Below, piece by piece: positions 34,127 to 42,372 of a stretch of 64,000 nt of DNA. Both the position numbers and the translations under genes were made by a program. The notes beneath the pieces are model-generated. The model had not been told where the DNA came from. It did not search any database and worked only from the letters and a program-made list of their open reading frames with translations. The DNA lies in assembly GCF_013415125.1 (NCBI RefSeq), contig NZ_JACCDE010000024.1:1-64000 (forward strand), written 5' to 3'. How positions within the stretch are numbered: position 1 is the first letter of the stretch; every line of letters begins with the position of its first letter. The stretch comes from Vreelandella glaciei. GTDB lineage: Bacteria; Pseudomonadota; Gammaproteobacteria; Pseudomonadales; Halomonadaceae.

Positions 34127-35467
34127 TCAATCCTGACGCGGTGCGTGTTTAACCAGTGCTATCACGCGAGGATGATAGTGAACAACGAAAGTGACGATGG
34201 CAGTAACGAAAAGCACGACCGCAAGCCCCCAGTACGTGCCGAGCGCACTACCCACGAACAGCATCCCGGCGCCCGCAGACCCCACGGCTTGCCCGAGGCT
34301 GGCCAAGGCGGTCTGCTTGCCCAGCGCCGCACCCTGTGCCGGCCCGCTGGCCAGGGAGACCTGATAGGCCAGCAAAGGAATCAGTAGTCCCGATCCGGCG
34401 CCCAACAGCCCCACCACGACGAATGCCTCCCAGAAGCCCGAGGCGTAGGGGAGGCCGAGAATGCCCCCGGCCATCAGCAGGAAGGCCCCGCCGATCAGAT
34501 GGCCGGGGGAGAGTCGTTTCGGTGGGTATGCCGACCACAGCAGCTGCACCGCCAGCATCACCAGGCTGCACTCCGTGAACAGCAATCCGACCCTGAAGGG
34601 GTCGAGACCGATTGACTGTCGCGCCTGCAGGCTGAGGCCCACCTCGAAGGCCCCCAGGCCCAGCATCGCCAGCAGCGTCAGCGTCAGAAAGCCACCGATG
34701 GCCCGAGGCGACGCCGGCTCACCGGCAGGCTCGTCGGCAGGCGGACGGTGTGCCGACTGTTCGCGAACGTGATGGTAGAGCAACAGCCACACCGCACCGG
34801 CGAGTCCCGCCGTGACCACGAAGGGCCAGGCCACGGGTCCGCCGAGCAGCATCTCGGATTGCGGCATCACCATCGGAATGCTGGCGAGCCAACCGCTGAG
34901 CATGGGGCCGGACAGGAAGCCCAGGGTGGAGGCGGCACTGAGCCAAGCGAAACGACGTGCACGGCGTGTCGCATCGTCACACTCGGCCGCCTGCGCCAGT
35001 GCCACCGGGATCACCGCCGCCGCGAAGGCGCCGGCAAGGGCCCGTACTCCATAGGCGAGTGGCAGGTTTCGAGTCAGGCTGAACCCCAGCATGGCCAGTG
35101 CAAACCCTGCCAGCCCCCACAGCAGGACGGGCCGCCGGCCCAGGCGGTCGGAGAGACTTCCCCATAGTGGGGCGAAGCCGAACAAGGCCAGCGTATACAC
35201 CCCCGTCAGCAGCCCGGTGTGCAGCGATACGTCCCCGGGGGTAGTCACTGCCAGCACGCGGTCGAGGAACAGCGGCAGGATCGGCAGCACCGTGCCGTAG
35301 CCGAGGAAGACGACGAAAGTGGCGGCGAGCAGGGTATTGAAACCAGCGCTAGATTTTGCCACCACACCAATCGAACGGTCGCTCGCATTGCCGTTCGGGT
35401 CTCGCGGATGCCCGAGATCAAGGCTCACGTCGGTGTCGCCATTACTTAGCTTTCCGTTCTCGCTCAT
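34127..35467 (-). CDS. MFS drug-efflux-type transporter (DHA1-like)
   Basis: The 446-aa protein has a long hydrophilic start (about 40 residues) then twelve hydrophobic segments. The signature of drug/H+ antiporters, GSLSDRLGRRPVLLWGL, lies between helices 2 and 3 and a LPILPLFLDR motif is in helix 1-2. Substrate cannot be told from the sequence. It stands between the V-ATPase operon and the CFA synthase gene, on the same strand. An ATG at 35467 without a strong ribosome site is the start used. Confidence 0.85.
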   Translation of the reverse strand: MSENGKLSNGDTDVSLDLGHPRDPNGNASDRSIGVVAKSSAGFNTLLAATFVVFLGYGTVLPILPLFLDRVLAVTTPGDVSLHTGLLTGVYTLALFGFAPLWGSLSDRLGRRPVLLWGLAGFALAMLGFSLTRNLPLAYGVRALAGAFAAAVIPVALAQAAECDDATRRARRFAWLSAASTLGFLSGPMLSGWLASIPMVMPQSEMLLGGPVAWPFVVTAGLAGAVWLLLYHHVREQSAHRPPADEPAGEPASPRAIGGFLTLTLLAMLGLGAFEVGLSLQARQSIGLDPFRVGLLFTECSLVMLAVQLLWSAYPPKRLSPGHLIGGAFLLMAGGILGLPYASGFWEAFVVVGLLGAGSGLLIPLLAYQVSLASGPAQGAALGKQTALASLGQAVGSAGAGMLFVGSALGTYWGLAVVLFVTAIVTFVVHYHPRVIALVKHAPRQD

Positions 35468-35594
35468 GCGGTACCGTACTCATGAGCCAGACGGCTGAAG
35501 AATGCCAAAAATACCATGAAGTCTCCTTACTCGCCTCAGTGGAATCCGGCGAGCACCGCTCCCAACAGTAAAACCACCTTCCGACCCGACCCGC

Positions 35595-36821
35595 TCACGC
35601 GACTTCGTTGGCGTCGTTTTCCAGGGCATGCTCCCAATCCGCGATGTAGTTCCGGTGCGAGGGAACGGCGTCCCGCTGGCGTGTGAGCTGGATCTGGAAG
35701 ACCATTATCGGTCCGTTGCGAAAGGCCATCTCGCACATGTTTAGATAGAATTCCCACATGCGACAGAAGCGTTCGTCGTAGAATGCACGCACCTGCTCGC
35801 GGTTGGCCGCGAAGCGTCGCGCCCACTCCCGCAGCGTCTCCGCATAGTCGAGGCGCAGCACCTCGATGTCCGTTACCCACAGGCCGGCCTTTTCCACCGC
35901 GGCCAGCACCTCCGAGAGCGCGGGGCAATAGCCGCCCGGGAAGATGTACTTGCGCAGCCAGGGATTGGTTTGCCCCGGCGGCTCCATGCGCCCGATGGCA
36001 TGGATCAGGGCGACGCCGTCGGGCTTGAGCAGGCCCTTCAGGGTGCGGAAGAACCCCCCATAGTGCGACACCCCGACGTGCTCGAACATGCCGACCGAGA
36101 CGATCCGGTCGTAGACCTCGCGCTCCGCTCGGTAGTCGAGCAGCTCGAAGCGCGCACGCTCGGCCAGCCCGGAGCGCACCGCCCGCTGCTGGGCGACCTT
36201 CAACTGCTCCTCGGAGAGGGTGATCCCCTTGACACGGGCCCCGGCGCTCTCGGCGATATGCAGGGCGAGGCCGCCCCAGCCCGAGCCGATATCGAGCACG
36301 CGCATGTCCGGCTGCAACAACAGCTTGGCGGCGATATGGCGCTTCTTTTTCTCCTGCGCCTGCTCGAGGCTCTCGTTGCCGTCCGGGAAATAGGCGCAGG
36401 AATACTGGCGATCCCGGTCGAGGAATAGATCGAACAGCTCGGCCGAGAGATCGTAATGATGGGCGACATTCGCGCGCGAGCGGCCGAGCGGATTGTACTG
36501 CTGCAGATAACGCAGGGGCCGGCCGAGCCGCCGCCGCACCCGCTGAATCGGATGGCTATCGAGAGCCTCGCCGTTGGCGGTGCAGAGCTCGAGCAAGTCG
36601 CGCAGGCTCCCCTCCTCCACGGTCAAGGTCCCGTCCATGTAGGCCTCGCCCAGATACAGATCGGGGTTCATGATCAGTTTGCGATAGAGCGCCCGGTGGT
36701 GGAGCCGCACCGTGACCGCGGGCGCGCCACCCGGCCCGAAACGCTGCCGCCGCCCGGACGGCGTTATCACCGTGAGCTCTCCGACCCGAACGATGCGGCT
36801 GAGAAATGCCGACAACATCAT
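35595..36821 (-). CDS. cfa: Cyclopropane-fatty-acyl-phospholipid synthase
   Basis: The 408-aa protein contains the family pattern: NPDLYLGEAYMDG, NVAHHYDLSAELFDLFLD, QYSCAYFPDGNESLEQAQ, the SAM-binding VLDIGSGWGGLALHIAE and MFEHVGVSHY, with C-terminal YIFPGGYCPAL. It transfers a methylene from SAM to unsaturated fatty acyl chains of membrane lipids and helps in acid, salt and stationary-phase stress. It closes the long co-directional cluster, 37 bases after fabI. Confidence 0.9.
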   Translation of the reverse strand: MMLSAFLSRIVRVGELTVITPSGRRQRFGPGGAPAVTVRLHHRALYRKLIMNPDLYLGEAYMDGTLTVEEGSLRDLLELCTANGEALDSHPIQRVRRRLGRPLRYLQQYNPLGRSRANVAHHYDLSAELFDLFLDRDRQYSCAYFPDGNESLEQAQEKKKRHIAAKLLLQPDMRVLDIGSGWGGLALHIAESAGARVKGITLSEEQLKVAQQRAVRSGLAERARFELLDYRAEREVYDRIVSVGMFEHVGVSHYGGFFRTLKGLLKPDGVALIHAIGRMEPPGQTNPWLRKYIFPGGYCPALSEVLAAVEKAGLWVTDIEVLRLDYAETLREWARRFAANREQVRAFYDERFCRMWEFYLNMCEMAFRNGPIMVFQIQLTRQRDAVPSHRNYIADWEHALENDANEVA

Positions 36822-36858
36822 GGAAGCCTCCTTGCTAGTTGCAGTGAAATGTCATGAC

Positions 36859-37641
36859 TCAGTGAAATACCATGCCGGCGGCATGAAAGCCGGCGTCGAC
36901 GTAGAGCACCTCGCCGGTGATCGCCGTGGTGTAGTCGCTGGCCAACACCAGCGCGGTGCGACCGACCTCGTCGGCCTCCACGGTGCGGCGCAGCGGCGCC
37001 CGCTTCGCGGACTCGTTGAGCAGTTCGTCGAAATGCTCGATACCGGAGGCCGCCCGGGTCTTGACCGTACCGGCGGAGAGCGCGTTGACGCGGATGTTGC
37101 GGGGGCCCAGTTCGTGGGCCAGGTAGCGCACCGAGGCCTCCAGCGCGGCCTTGACGGGCCCCATGACGTTGTAGTGATCGACGACCTTCTCGGCACCGAC
37201 GTAGCTCAGCGTCATGAGGCTGCCGCCCCGGTCCATCAACGGCTCGGCCAACTGGGCCATGCGGATCAGCGAGTGGCAGGACACCAGCATCGACTCCGCG
37301 AAGCCCTCCGCCGAGCAGTCCGTGAGGCGTCCGTGCAGCTCCTCCTTGCGGGCCCAGGCGATGGCGTGCAGGAGAAAGTCCAGCCGCCCCCAGCGCTGGC
37401 GGATCGCCTCGATCACCGCCTCCAGCTGCCCCGGCACCGTCACGTCGCAGGGCAGCAAGAGCCCGGCATCCACCTCCCGGGCCAGCGGCTCGACATGGGG
37501 ACGGGCCTTGTCGTTGAGATAGGTAAGCGCCAACTCCGCGCCGGCATGGCGAAAATGCCGGGCGGCCGACCAGGCCAGGCTATGTTCGTTGGCGATGCCC
37601 ACGACCAAGCCCTTGCGTCCTTTCATGTCAATGGTTTCCAT
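36859..37641 (-). CDS. fabI: Enoyl-ACP reductase (FabI-like)
   Basis: The 260-aa SDR-type protein starts MKGRKGLVVGIANEHSLAW, the NAD-binding pattern typical of FabI (GIAN..S.A), with YVGAEKVVDHYNVMGPVKAA carrying the Tyr-x6-Lys active pair, and ASGIEHFDELL near the end. It reduces enoyl-ACP in fatty acid synthesis. Near PHA genes it may instead serve as a specialised second copy; many genomes have a separate main fabI. Lies between the FAD oxidoreductase and CFA synthase genes. Confidence 0.88.
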   Translation of the reverse strand: METIDMKGRKGLVVGIANEHSLAWSAARHFRHAGAELALTYLNDKARPHVEPLAREVDAGLLLPCDVTVPGQLEAVIEAIRQRWGRLDFLLHAIAWARKEELHGRLTDCSAEGFAESMLVSCHSLIRMAQLAEPLMDRGGSLMTLSYVGAEKVVDHYNVMGPVKAALEASVRYLAHELGPRNIRVNALSAGTVKTRAASGIEHFDELLNESAKRAPLRRTVEADEVGRTALVLASDYTTAITGEVLYVDAGFHAAGMVFH

Positions 37642-37658
37642 GTTTGTTTTCTATCTCC

Positions 37659-38885
37659 CTAGAATTCCAGCGGCCGAGGATCCTGCCGCGACGCGGCGGC
37701 CCCCGAGTTGATATGACGCCCGCACAGGCAACGCAGGCAGGTGCAGGCGTTGTCGCAGCAGTCCGGATCGTGCTGGGGTATGCGTCCGTGGCGTCGCGCG
37801 AATGGGTACAGGACCCGGCCCAACAGGCTCGGGCGGTATAGCTTGGCGAGCATCGGGCGCGCATCTCCCGCCGCCAGCCGGCGAAACATGGCCCGTCGTC
37901 CTCGGTCACCGACCTTCGCGTACAGCAGTCGGTTGCCGATGCCCTGGCGGATGGCCGGCAGCAGCGAGCGTCGCCACAGCGAGTCGTAATCGCTACCCTC
38001 CAGCAGGCTGCGCGCGGCCAGGACGCCCGAGCGCAGGGCATAACGCATGCCGAAGCCCGCCAGTGCATCCTGAAAGCCCGCATGCTCGCCCACCAGCAGG
38101 CGTCCCTCGTGCTCGCCCCGGCAGGGCGGTCCATAGTTGCCGACCCCACCGAAGGGGCGAGCGGTGCGCATGTCCAGCCCGGCATGCTCGGTAAAGAAGG
38201 CGATCGTGCGCGCCAGGAATTCGTCGTTGCGGGTGAACTCCCTGAACAGACAGGTGGCGACGGTCCCCCGCCCACCCTGCACCAGCAGGTAGGCATAGCC
38301 GTCCGGCGCCAGGCGGTCGCTGAAGCAGGCCCACTGGCCGTCCGGCATAGCGGTCTCGAACAGGTAGCCCACCGCCATGATGTTGGCGAGCACCGGCCCC
38401 GTGGCCACGACGGCGAGGCCGGGAGCGCTCTTGAGGGGAGAGGAGAGCCTTACCTCCACGCCGCTGGCCTGGGCCTGCTCGAGCAGCGCCTGATCCAGCG
38501 TGTCCGTCCCCGACCCGCGCCGGACCAGGTAGTACAATGGCTTCTCCGCACGAATCTCGTGGCGAGCGTCCCGGCCGTCGAAGGCCGTCACGTGCGAGAT
38601 GGCATGATGCTCGAAGCTGGGTCGGATCCCCGCGCTCGCGAGTTCATCGAGCACATCGATGTCGTCACTCCAGCTCTCGAGCCCTTGGAAGTCACCGTGA
38701 AAGCGGGCGCCAACGCGACGGCGGCGCTCGTGCACGATCACGCGCTGCCCGGCGCGCGCCAGCACGATGGCGCAGGCCAACCCGGCGGGGCCCGCGCCGA
38801 TCACGGTCACGGGCTCCCGGCGCGTGGGGACGGCGCAGACGGTCTGGGCCTGGATCACGGCTGAAGGGCCTCGACGTTCACCCAC
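37659..38885 (-). CDS. FAD-dependent oxidoreductase with Cys-rich tail
   Basis: About 408 aa. An FAD-binding Rossmann start (TVIGAGPAGLACAIVLARAG, then QRVIVHERR) is followed by a geranylgeranyl-reductase-like middle (GVGNYGPPCRGEHEGRLLVG, then EHAGFQDALAGFG). The last 30 residues carry six clustered cysteines (DPDCCDNACTCLRCLCGRH), possibly metal-binding. I take the GTG at 38885, which overlaps the stop of the YHS gene; a GTG at 38855 is the alternative. A role in lipid or quinone reduction is an inference. Confidence 0.7.
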   Translation of the reverse strand: MGERRGPSAVIQAQTVCAVPTRREPVTVIGAGPAGLACAIVLARAGQRVIVHERRRRVGARFHGDFQGLESWSDDIDVLDELASAGIRPSFEHHAISHVTAFDGRDARHEIRAEKPLYYLVRRGSGTDTLDQALLEQAQASGVEVRLSSPLKSAPGLAVVATGPVLANIMAVGYLFETAMPDGQWACFSDRLAPDGYAYLLVQGGRGTVATCLFREFTRNDEFLARTIAFFTEHAGLDMRTARPFGGVGNYGPPCRGEHEGRLLVGEHAGFQDALAGFGMRYALRSGVLAARSLLEGSDYDSLWRRSLLPAIRQGIGNRLLYAKVGDRGRRAMFRRLAAGDARPMLAKLYRPSLLGRVLYPFARRHGRIPQHDPDCCDNACTCLRCLCGRHINSGAAASRQDPRPLEF

Positions 38886-39078
38886 GTCTCGACCTATGCT
38901 GCCACTGCGCACGAGCGTACCGTTCGGGATCCGCCTCGAACTGTTCGCGGCAAGCCGCTGAACAGAAGTAATAGCGCTTTCCCCGGTATTCACTCCCCAC
39001 GGCGGCAGTCTGGAAGCTGATCGCCATGCCACATACCGGATCCACGAAAGACTTCCGTTCCGCTTGTTCGTGTTTCAT
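38878..39078 (-). CDS. YHS-domain small protein
   Basis: The 66-aa protein is one YHS domain: DPVCGMAISF, then KRYYFCSAACREQFEADPERY. This fold occurs in copper P-type ATPases and metal-handling proteins; the conserved cysteines may bind metal. It overlaps the FAD oxidoreductase start, so the two are coupled. Another YHS protein is encoded at 55.3 kb and a dead one at 62.8 kb. Confidence 0.85.
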   Translation of the reverse strand: MKHEQAERKSFVDPVCGMAISFQTAAVGSEYRGKRYYFCSAACREQFEADPERYARAQWQHRSRRG

Positions 39079-39130
39079 TGCTGTTCACTCCTTTATAAGT
39101 CAGAACCACGCCTTCTTGCTGCGCCCCCGT

Positions 39131-39913
39131 CTACAAACGCAGCCCGCCATCCAACGCCAGGATGCGGCCATTGAAGTAGTCGTTTTCGAAGATGAACTGC
39201 GCCGCGTGCGCGACCTCTTCAGGATCGCCGAGCCGTCCCAGCGGGATCTGGGCCCGCAGCTTGTCGAGGATCTTGTCGGGCATTGCCTCGACCATGGCCG
39301 TGCGGAAGAATCCTGGAGCGATGGCGGCGACACGGATGTTGTGGCGGGCGAGCTCCTTGGCCCAGGTGACGGTCATCGCATCCACCCCCGACTTGGCCGC
39401 CGAGTAGTTGGTCTGGCCGATATTGCCCGCACGGCTGATACTCGAAATATTAAGGATCAGCCCAGGGGATTGGCGGGTGGTGTCATCCGCCCGCATCTCG
39501 ATCATCCGCGCCACCGCCTCCCGGGCGCACAGAAAGACGCCACGCATATCGATATGCGAGACTGCGTCCCAGTCCGCCAATGACATCTTCTTGACGACAT
39601 GGCCATCCTTGGCCTTGACCAGCAGGCCATCCTGGGTGATGCCGGCGTTGTTGATCACCCCGTCCAGCGCGCCGAAATCATTCGCCAGCGCCTGGAAACA
39701 GGCTTCCACATGGGTTTCCTCGGTAATATCCACGGGATAGTACCGGCTTCGCACTCCCGCTTGCTCGCAAGCGGCGTGGGTCTGTTGCAGGCCGTCCTCA
39801 TCCCTGTCCAGCAGAGCGGTCCGCGCGCCATATTGCGCCAGGCGTACCGCCATGGCGCGGCCAAGCCCTTGGGCGGCGCCGGTGATCGCGATCGTCTTGC
39901 CGTTCAACTCCAT
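39131..39913 (-). CDS. SDR-family 3-oxoacyl/acetoacetyl-CoA reductase (FabG/PhaB-like)
   Basis: The 260-aa protein has the SDR cofactor motif TGAAQGLGRAMA, NNAGIT, the catalytic Ser-Tyr-Lys (ISSISRAGNIGQTNYSAAK) and a C-terminal DPEEVAHAAQFIF. It has a family length and is placed among the PHA genes, so it is a good candidate for the acetoacetyl-CoA reductase step (NADPH-dependent) between thiolase and PhaC; a fatty-acid role is also possible. Confidence 0.82.
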   Translation of the reverse strand: MELNGKTIAITGAAQGLGRAMAVRLAQYGARTALLDRDEDGLQQTHAACEQAGVRSRYYPVDITEETHVEACFQALANDFGALDGVINNAGITQDGLLVKAKDGHVVKKMSLADWDAVSHIDMRGVFLCAREAVARMIEMRADDTTRQSPGLILNISSISRAGNIGQTNYSAAKSGVDAMTVTWAKELARHNIRVAAIAPGFFRTAMVEAMPDKILDKLRAQIPLGRLGDPEEVAHAAQFIFENDYFNGRILALDGGLRL

Positions 39914-39986
39914 GCTTGAGCTCCTTGATTGACAGGATCGATATCGGTGACCTCGAGGTGACCGCCATTCGCGGTGCGGGTGAGCA

Positions 39987-41018
39987 TCACTCGGCGGTCA
40001 GCAGCATCTTGATGGCCTGCTCCTTCGCCGCCTGGGAAAACACGTCGTAGGCTTTCTCGATGTCGTCAAGCTTGAAGCGGTGGGTCACTAAACCCGCGGG
40101 CTCGACGCCACCGGCCTCGACGATGCGCATCAGCACCGGAGTCGTGTTGGTGTTCACTAGGCCGGTACGCACCGTGACATTCTTGATCCACAGATCCTGT
40201 AGGCGGAACTCGACGCTCTTGCCGTGTACGCCGATGTTGGCGATATGCCCCCCCGGGCGCACGATGCGCTGGCAGATATCGAAGGTCTCGGGAATGCCTA
40301 CCGCCTCCATGGCCACGTCCACGCCTTCGCCACCGGTCAGCTTGTCGATGGCTTCAAGTGGGTCCCGGGCAATGGTGTCGGTGGCACCCAATTGGCGGGC
40401 CATGGCCAGTCGGTTCTCGTCGGGGTCGATCATGATAATCCGTGCGGGAGAATAGAAACGTGAGGTCATCAGGGCCGCCAGACCGATGGGGCCGGCGCCG
40501 ACGATGGCCACCGTGTCGCCGAGCCCCACCTCGCCGTTCAGGGCGCCGATCTCATGACCGGTAGGCAGAATGTCGCTGAGCATTACCGCCGCGGCGCGGT
40601 CCATGTCCTTGGGTAAACGGTGCAGGCTGTTGTCCGCGTGCGGGATACGCACGTACTCGGCCTGGGTGCCGTCGATCAGGTGACCGAGGATCCAGCCGCC
40701 GTCGCGGCAGTGGGCATAGAGACCCCGCTTGCAATAGTCGCAGCGGCCACACGAGGTGATGCAGGAAATCAGCACCTCATCGCCGACCTGAATATGGCTC
40801 ACGCCGTCGCCGACCTCCTCGACGACGCCGACGCCCTCGTGGCCGAGGATACGACCATCCTCCACGGCGGGTACGTCGCCCTTGAGGATGTGCAGGTCGG
40901 TGCCGCAGATGGTGGTATGGGTAATGCGCACCACCGCATCCGTGGGCTTGGTGATGCCTGGGCGCGGTTTGTCCTCCCAGCGACGCTGGCCAGGACCATG
41001 ATAGACGAGTGCTTTCAT
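39987..41018 (-). CDS. Zinc-dependent alcohol dehydrogenase (MDR family)
   Basis: The 343-aa protein shows the medium-chain dehydrogenase pattern: MKALVYHGPGQ, ICGTDLHILKG, GHEGVGVVEEVGDGV, the structural-zinc cysteines (CGRCDYCKRGLYAHC), cofactor motif VAIVGAGPIGLAAL, and KLDDIEKAYDVFS at the end. It would oxidise secondary or short alcohols, perhaps with PHA-derived or fermentation products. ATG 41018 is preceded by GGAGGCAAC. It is in the same co-directional run. Confidence 0.88.
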   Translation of the reverse strand: MKALVYHGPGQRRWEDKPRPGITKPTDAVVRITHTTICGTDLHILKGDVPAVEDGRILGHEGVGVVEEVGDGVSHIQVGDEVLISCITSCGRCDYCKRGLYAHCRDGGWILGHLIDGTQAEYVRIPHADNSLHRLPKDMDRAAAVMLSDILPTGHEIGALNGEVGLGDTVAIVGAGPIGLAALMTSRFYSPARIIMIDPDENRLAMARQLGATDTIARDPLEAIDKLTGGEGVDVAMEAVGIPETFDICQRIVRPGGHIANIGVHGKSVEFRLQDLWIKNVTVRTGLVNTNTTPVLMRIVEAGGVEPAGLVTHRFKLDDIEKAYDVFSQAAKEQAIKMLLTAE

Positions 41019-41087
41019 GATGTTGCCTCCTTGAGTGGCGCGGCTCGGCACTTTCATAGCGAGCCGCGCGTACGGGTTGATTCGCGG

Positions 41088-42275
41088 TTACGCTAGGCGC
41101 TCCAGCGCCAGCGCCACCCCCTGGCCGCCACCGATGCACAAGGTGACCACGCCGCGGCGCACGTCGTCCCGGGCCATGGCGTGCAGCAGCCGGGTGGTCA
41201 GCACCGCCCCGGTGGCGCCGATGGGATGGCCATGGGCGATCGCGCCGCCTTCCACATTGACGATGTCCTCGGCCAGCCCGAGCTCCCCGATCAGGGCAAG
41301 GACGATGGCCGCGAAGGCCTCGTTGATCTCGATGCGCTCGACATCACCCATGCGCCAGCCGGCGCGTGCTAGTGCCTGTTGCACCGCCGGCACCGGGCCG
41401 AGGCCGAAGTAGCCGGGCTCGACGGCGCCGACGCCGTAGCTCACCAGACGCGCCATGGGCGCGAGGCCCTGGCGTTCCGCCCAGGCGCGATCGGCGACGA
41501 TCATCGCCGCCGCGCCCGTGTTCAGCCCGGGGGCGTTGCCGGCGGTGATGGTGCCCTCCTTGCGGAAGGCCGGCCTGAGTTTGCCGAGGCCCTCGGCGGT
41601 GGCGTCGGGGCGGTTGTGCTCATCGCGCCCGAAGGCCACCGTGCCCTTGCGGGAGTTGACTTCGACCGGCACGATCTCGGCGTCGAAGCGTCCTGCCGCC
41701 TGCGCCTCGCCGAAGCGCTGCTGGCTGCGCGCCGCCCATCGGTCCTGATCCTCGCGGCTGATGCCGAAGCGGCTGACCAGATCCTCGGTGTGCCACCCCG
41801 AGTGCTGATCGGAGAAGGCATCATTGAGCCCGTCGCGCAGCATGCTGTCGTAGATTTCGGCATTGCCCATGCGATGGCCCCAGCGTCCGGCGAGATCCAG
41901 GTAGGGCGCGAGGTCCATATTCTCCATTCCGCCAGCGATGGCACAGTCGAGATGCCCGAGCATCACCTCCTGGGCGGCGCTGGCCACGGCTTGGGCGCCG
42001 GAGCCGCAGACCCGGTTGACCGTCATCGCCGGCACCGACACCGGCAAGCCGGCATGGATCGCGGCCTGGCGCGCCGGGTTCATCTTGGCGCCGGCCTGGA
42101 CCACCTGACCCAGCACCACGCTCTGCACGTCCTCGGGGGCCAAGCCCGAGCGGCGCAGGCTCTCGGCGATGGCGGTGGCGCCGAGCTCGGGTGCCGGCGT
42201 GGCCTTGAGTGTGCCGCCGTAGGTGCCGATGGCCGTGCGCACCGGGGCGCAGAGAACGACGTTGGATTCCTTCAT
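41088..42275 (-). CDS. phaA: Acetyl-CoA acetyltransferase (thiolase)
   Basis: The 395-aa protein has the thiolase signatures: TVNRVCGSGAQAVASAA with the nucleophilic Cys, INEAFAAIVLAL, GAIAHGHPIGATGAVL with the His, and a final LCIGGGQGVALALE with the second Cys. It condenses two acetyl-CoA to acetoacetyl-CoA, the first step to PHB. It is followed by alcohol dehydrogenase and SDR genes, and preceded by phaC; a complete three-step PHB route is thus present. Confidence 0.9.
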   Translation of the reverse strand: MKESNVVLCAPVRTAIGTYGGTLKATPAPELGATAIAESLRRSGLAPEDVQSVVLGQVVQAGAKMNPARQAAIHAGLPVSVPAMTVNRVCGSGAQAVASAAQEVMLGHLDCAIAGGMENMDLAPYLDLAGRWGHRMGNAEIYDSMLRDGLNDAFSDQHSGWHTEDLVSRFGISREDQDRWAARSQQRFGEAQAAGRFDAEIVPVEVNSRKGTVAFGRDEHNRPDATAEGLGKLRPAFRKEGTITAGNAPGLNTGAAAMIVADRAWAERQGLAPMARLVSYGVGAVEPGYFGLGPVPAVQQALARAGWRMGDVERIEINEAFAAIVLALIGELGLAEDIVNVEGGAIAHGHPIGATGAVLTTRLLHAMARDDVRRGVVTLCIGGGQGVALALERLA

Positions 42276-42372
42276 GATTGCTCACCTCGCTGACTATGAC
42301 ATTGGCCGCGCCCTTCGGCACGGCTGCTCTGGGGCCATCGATGGCAGCGGCCCCCTTCCCCGCAGGACGGGC

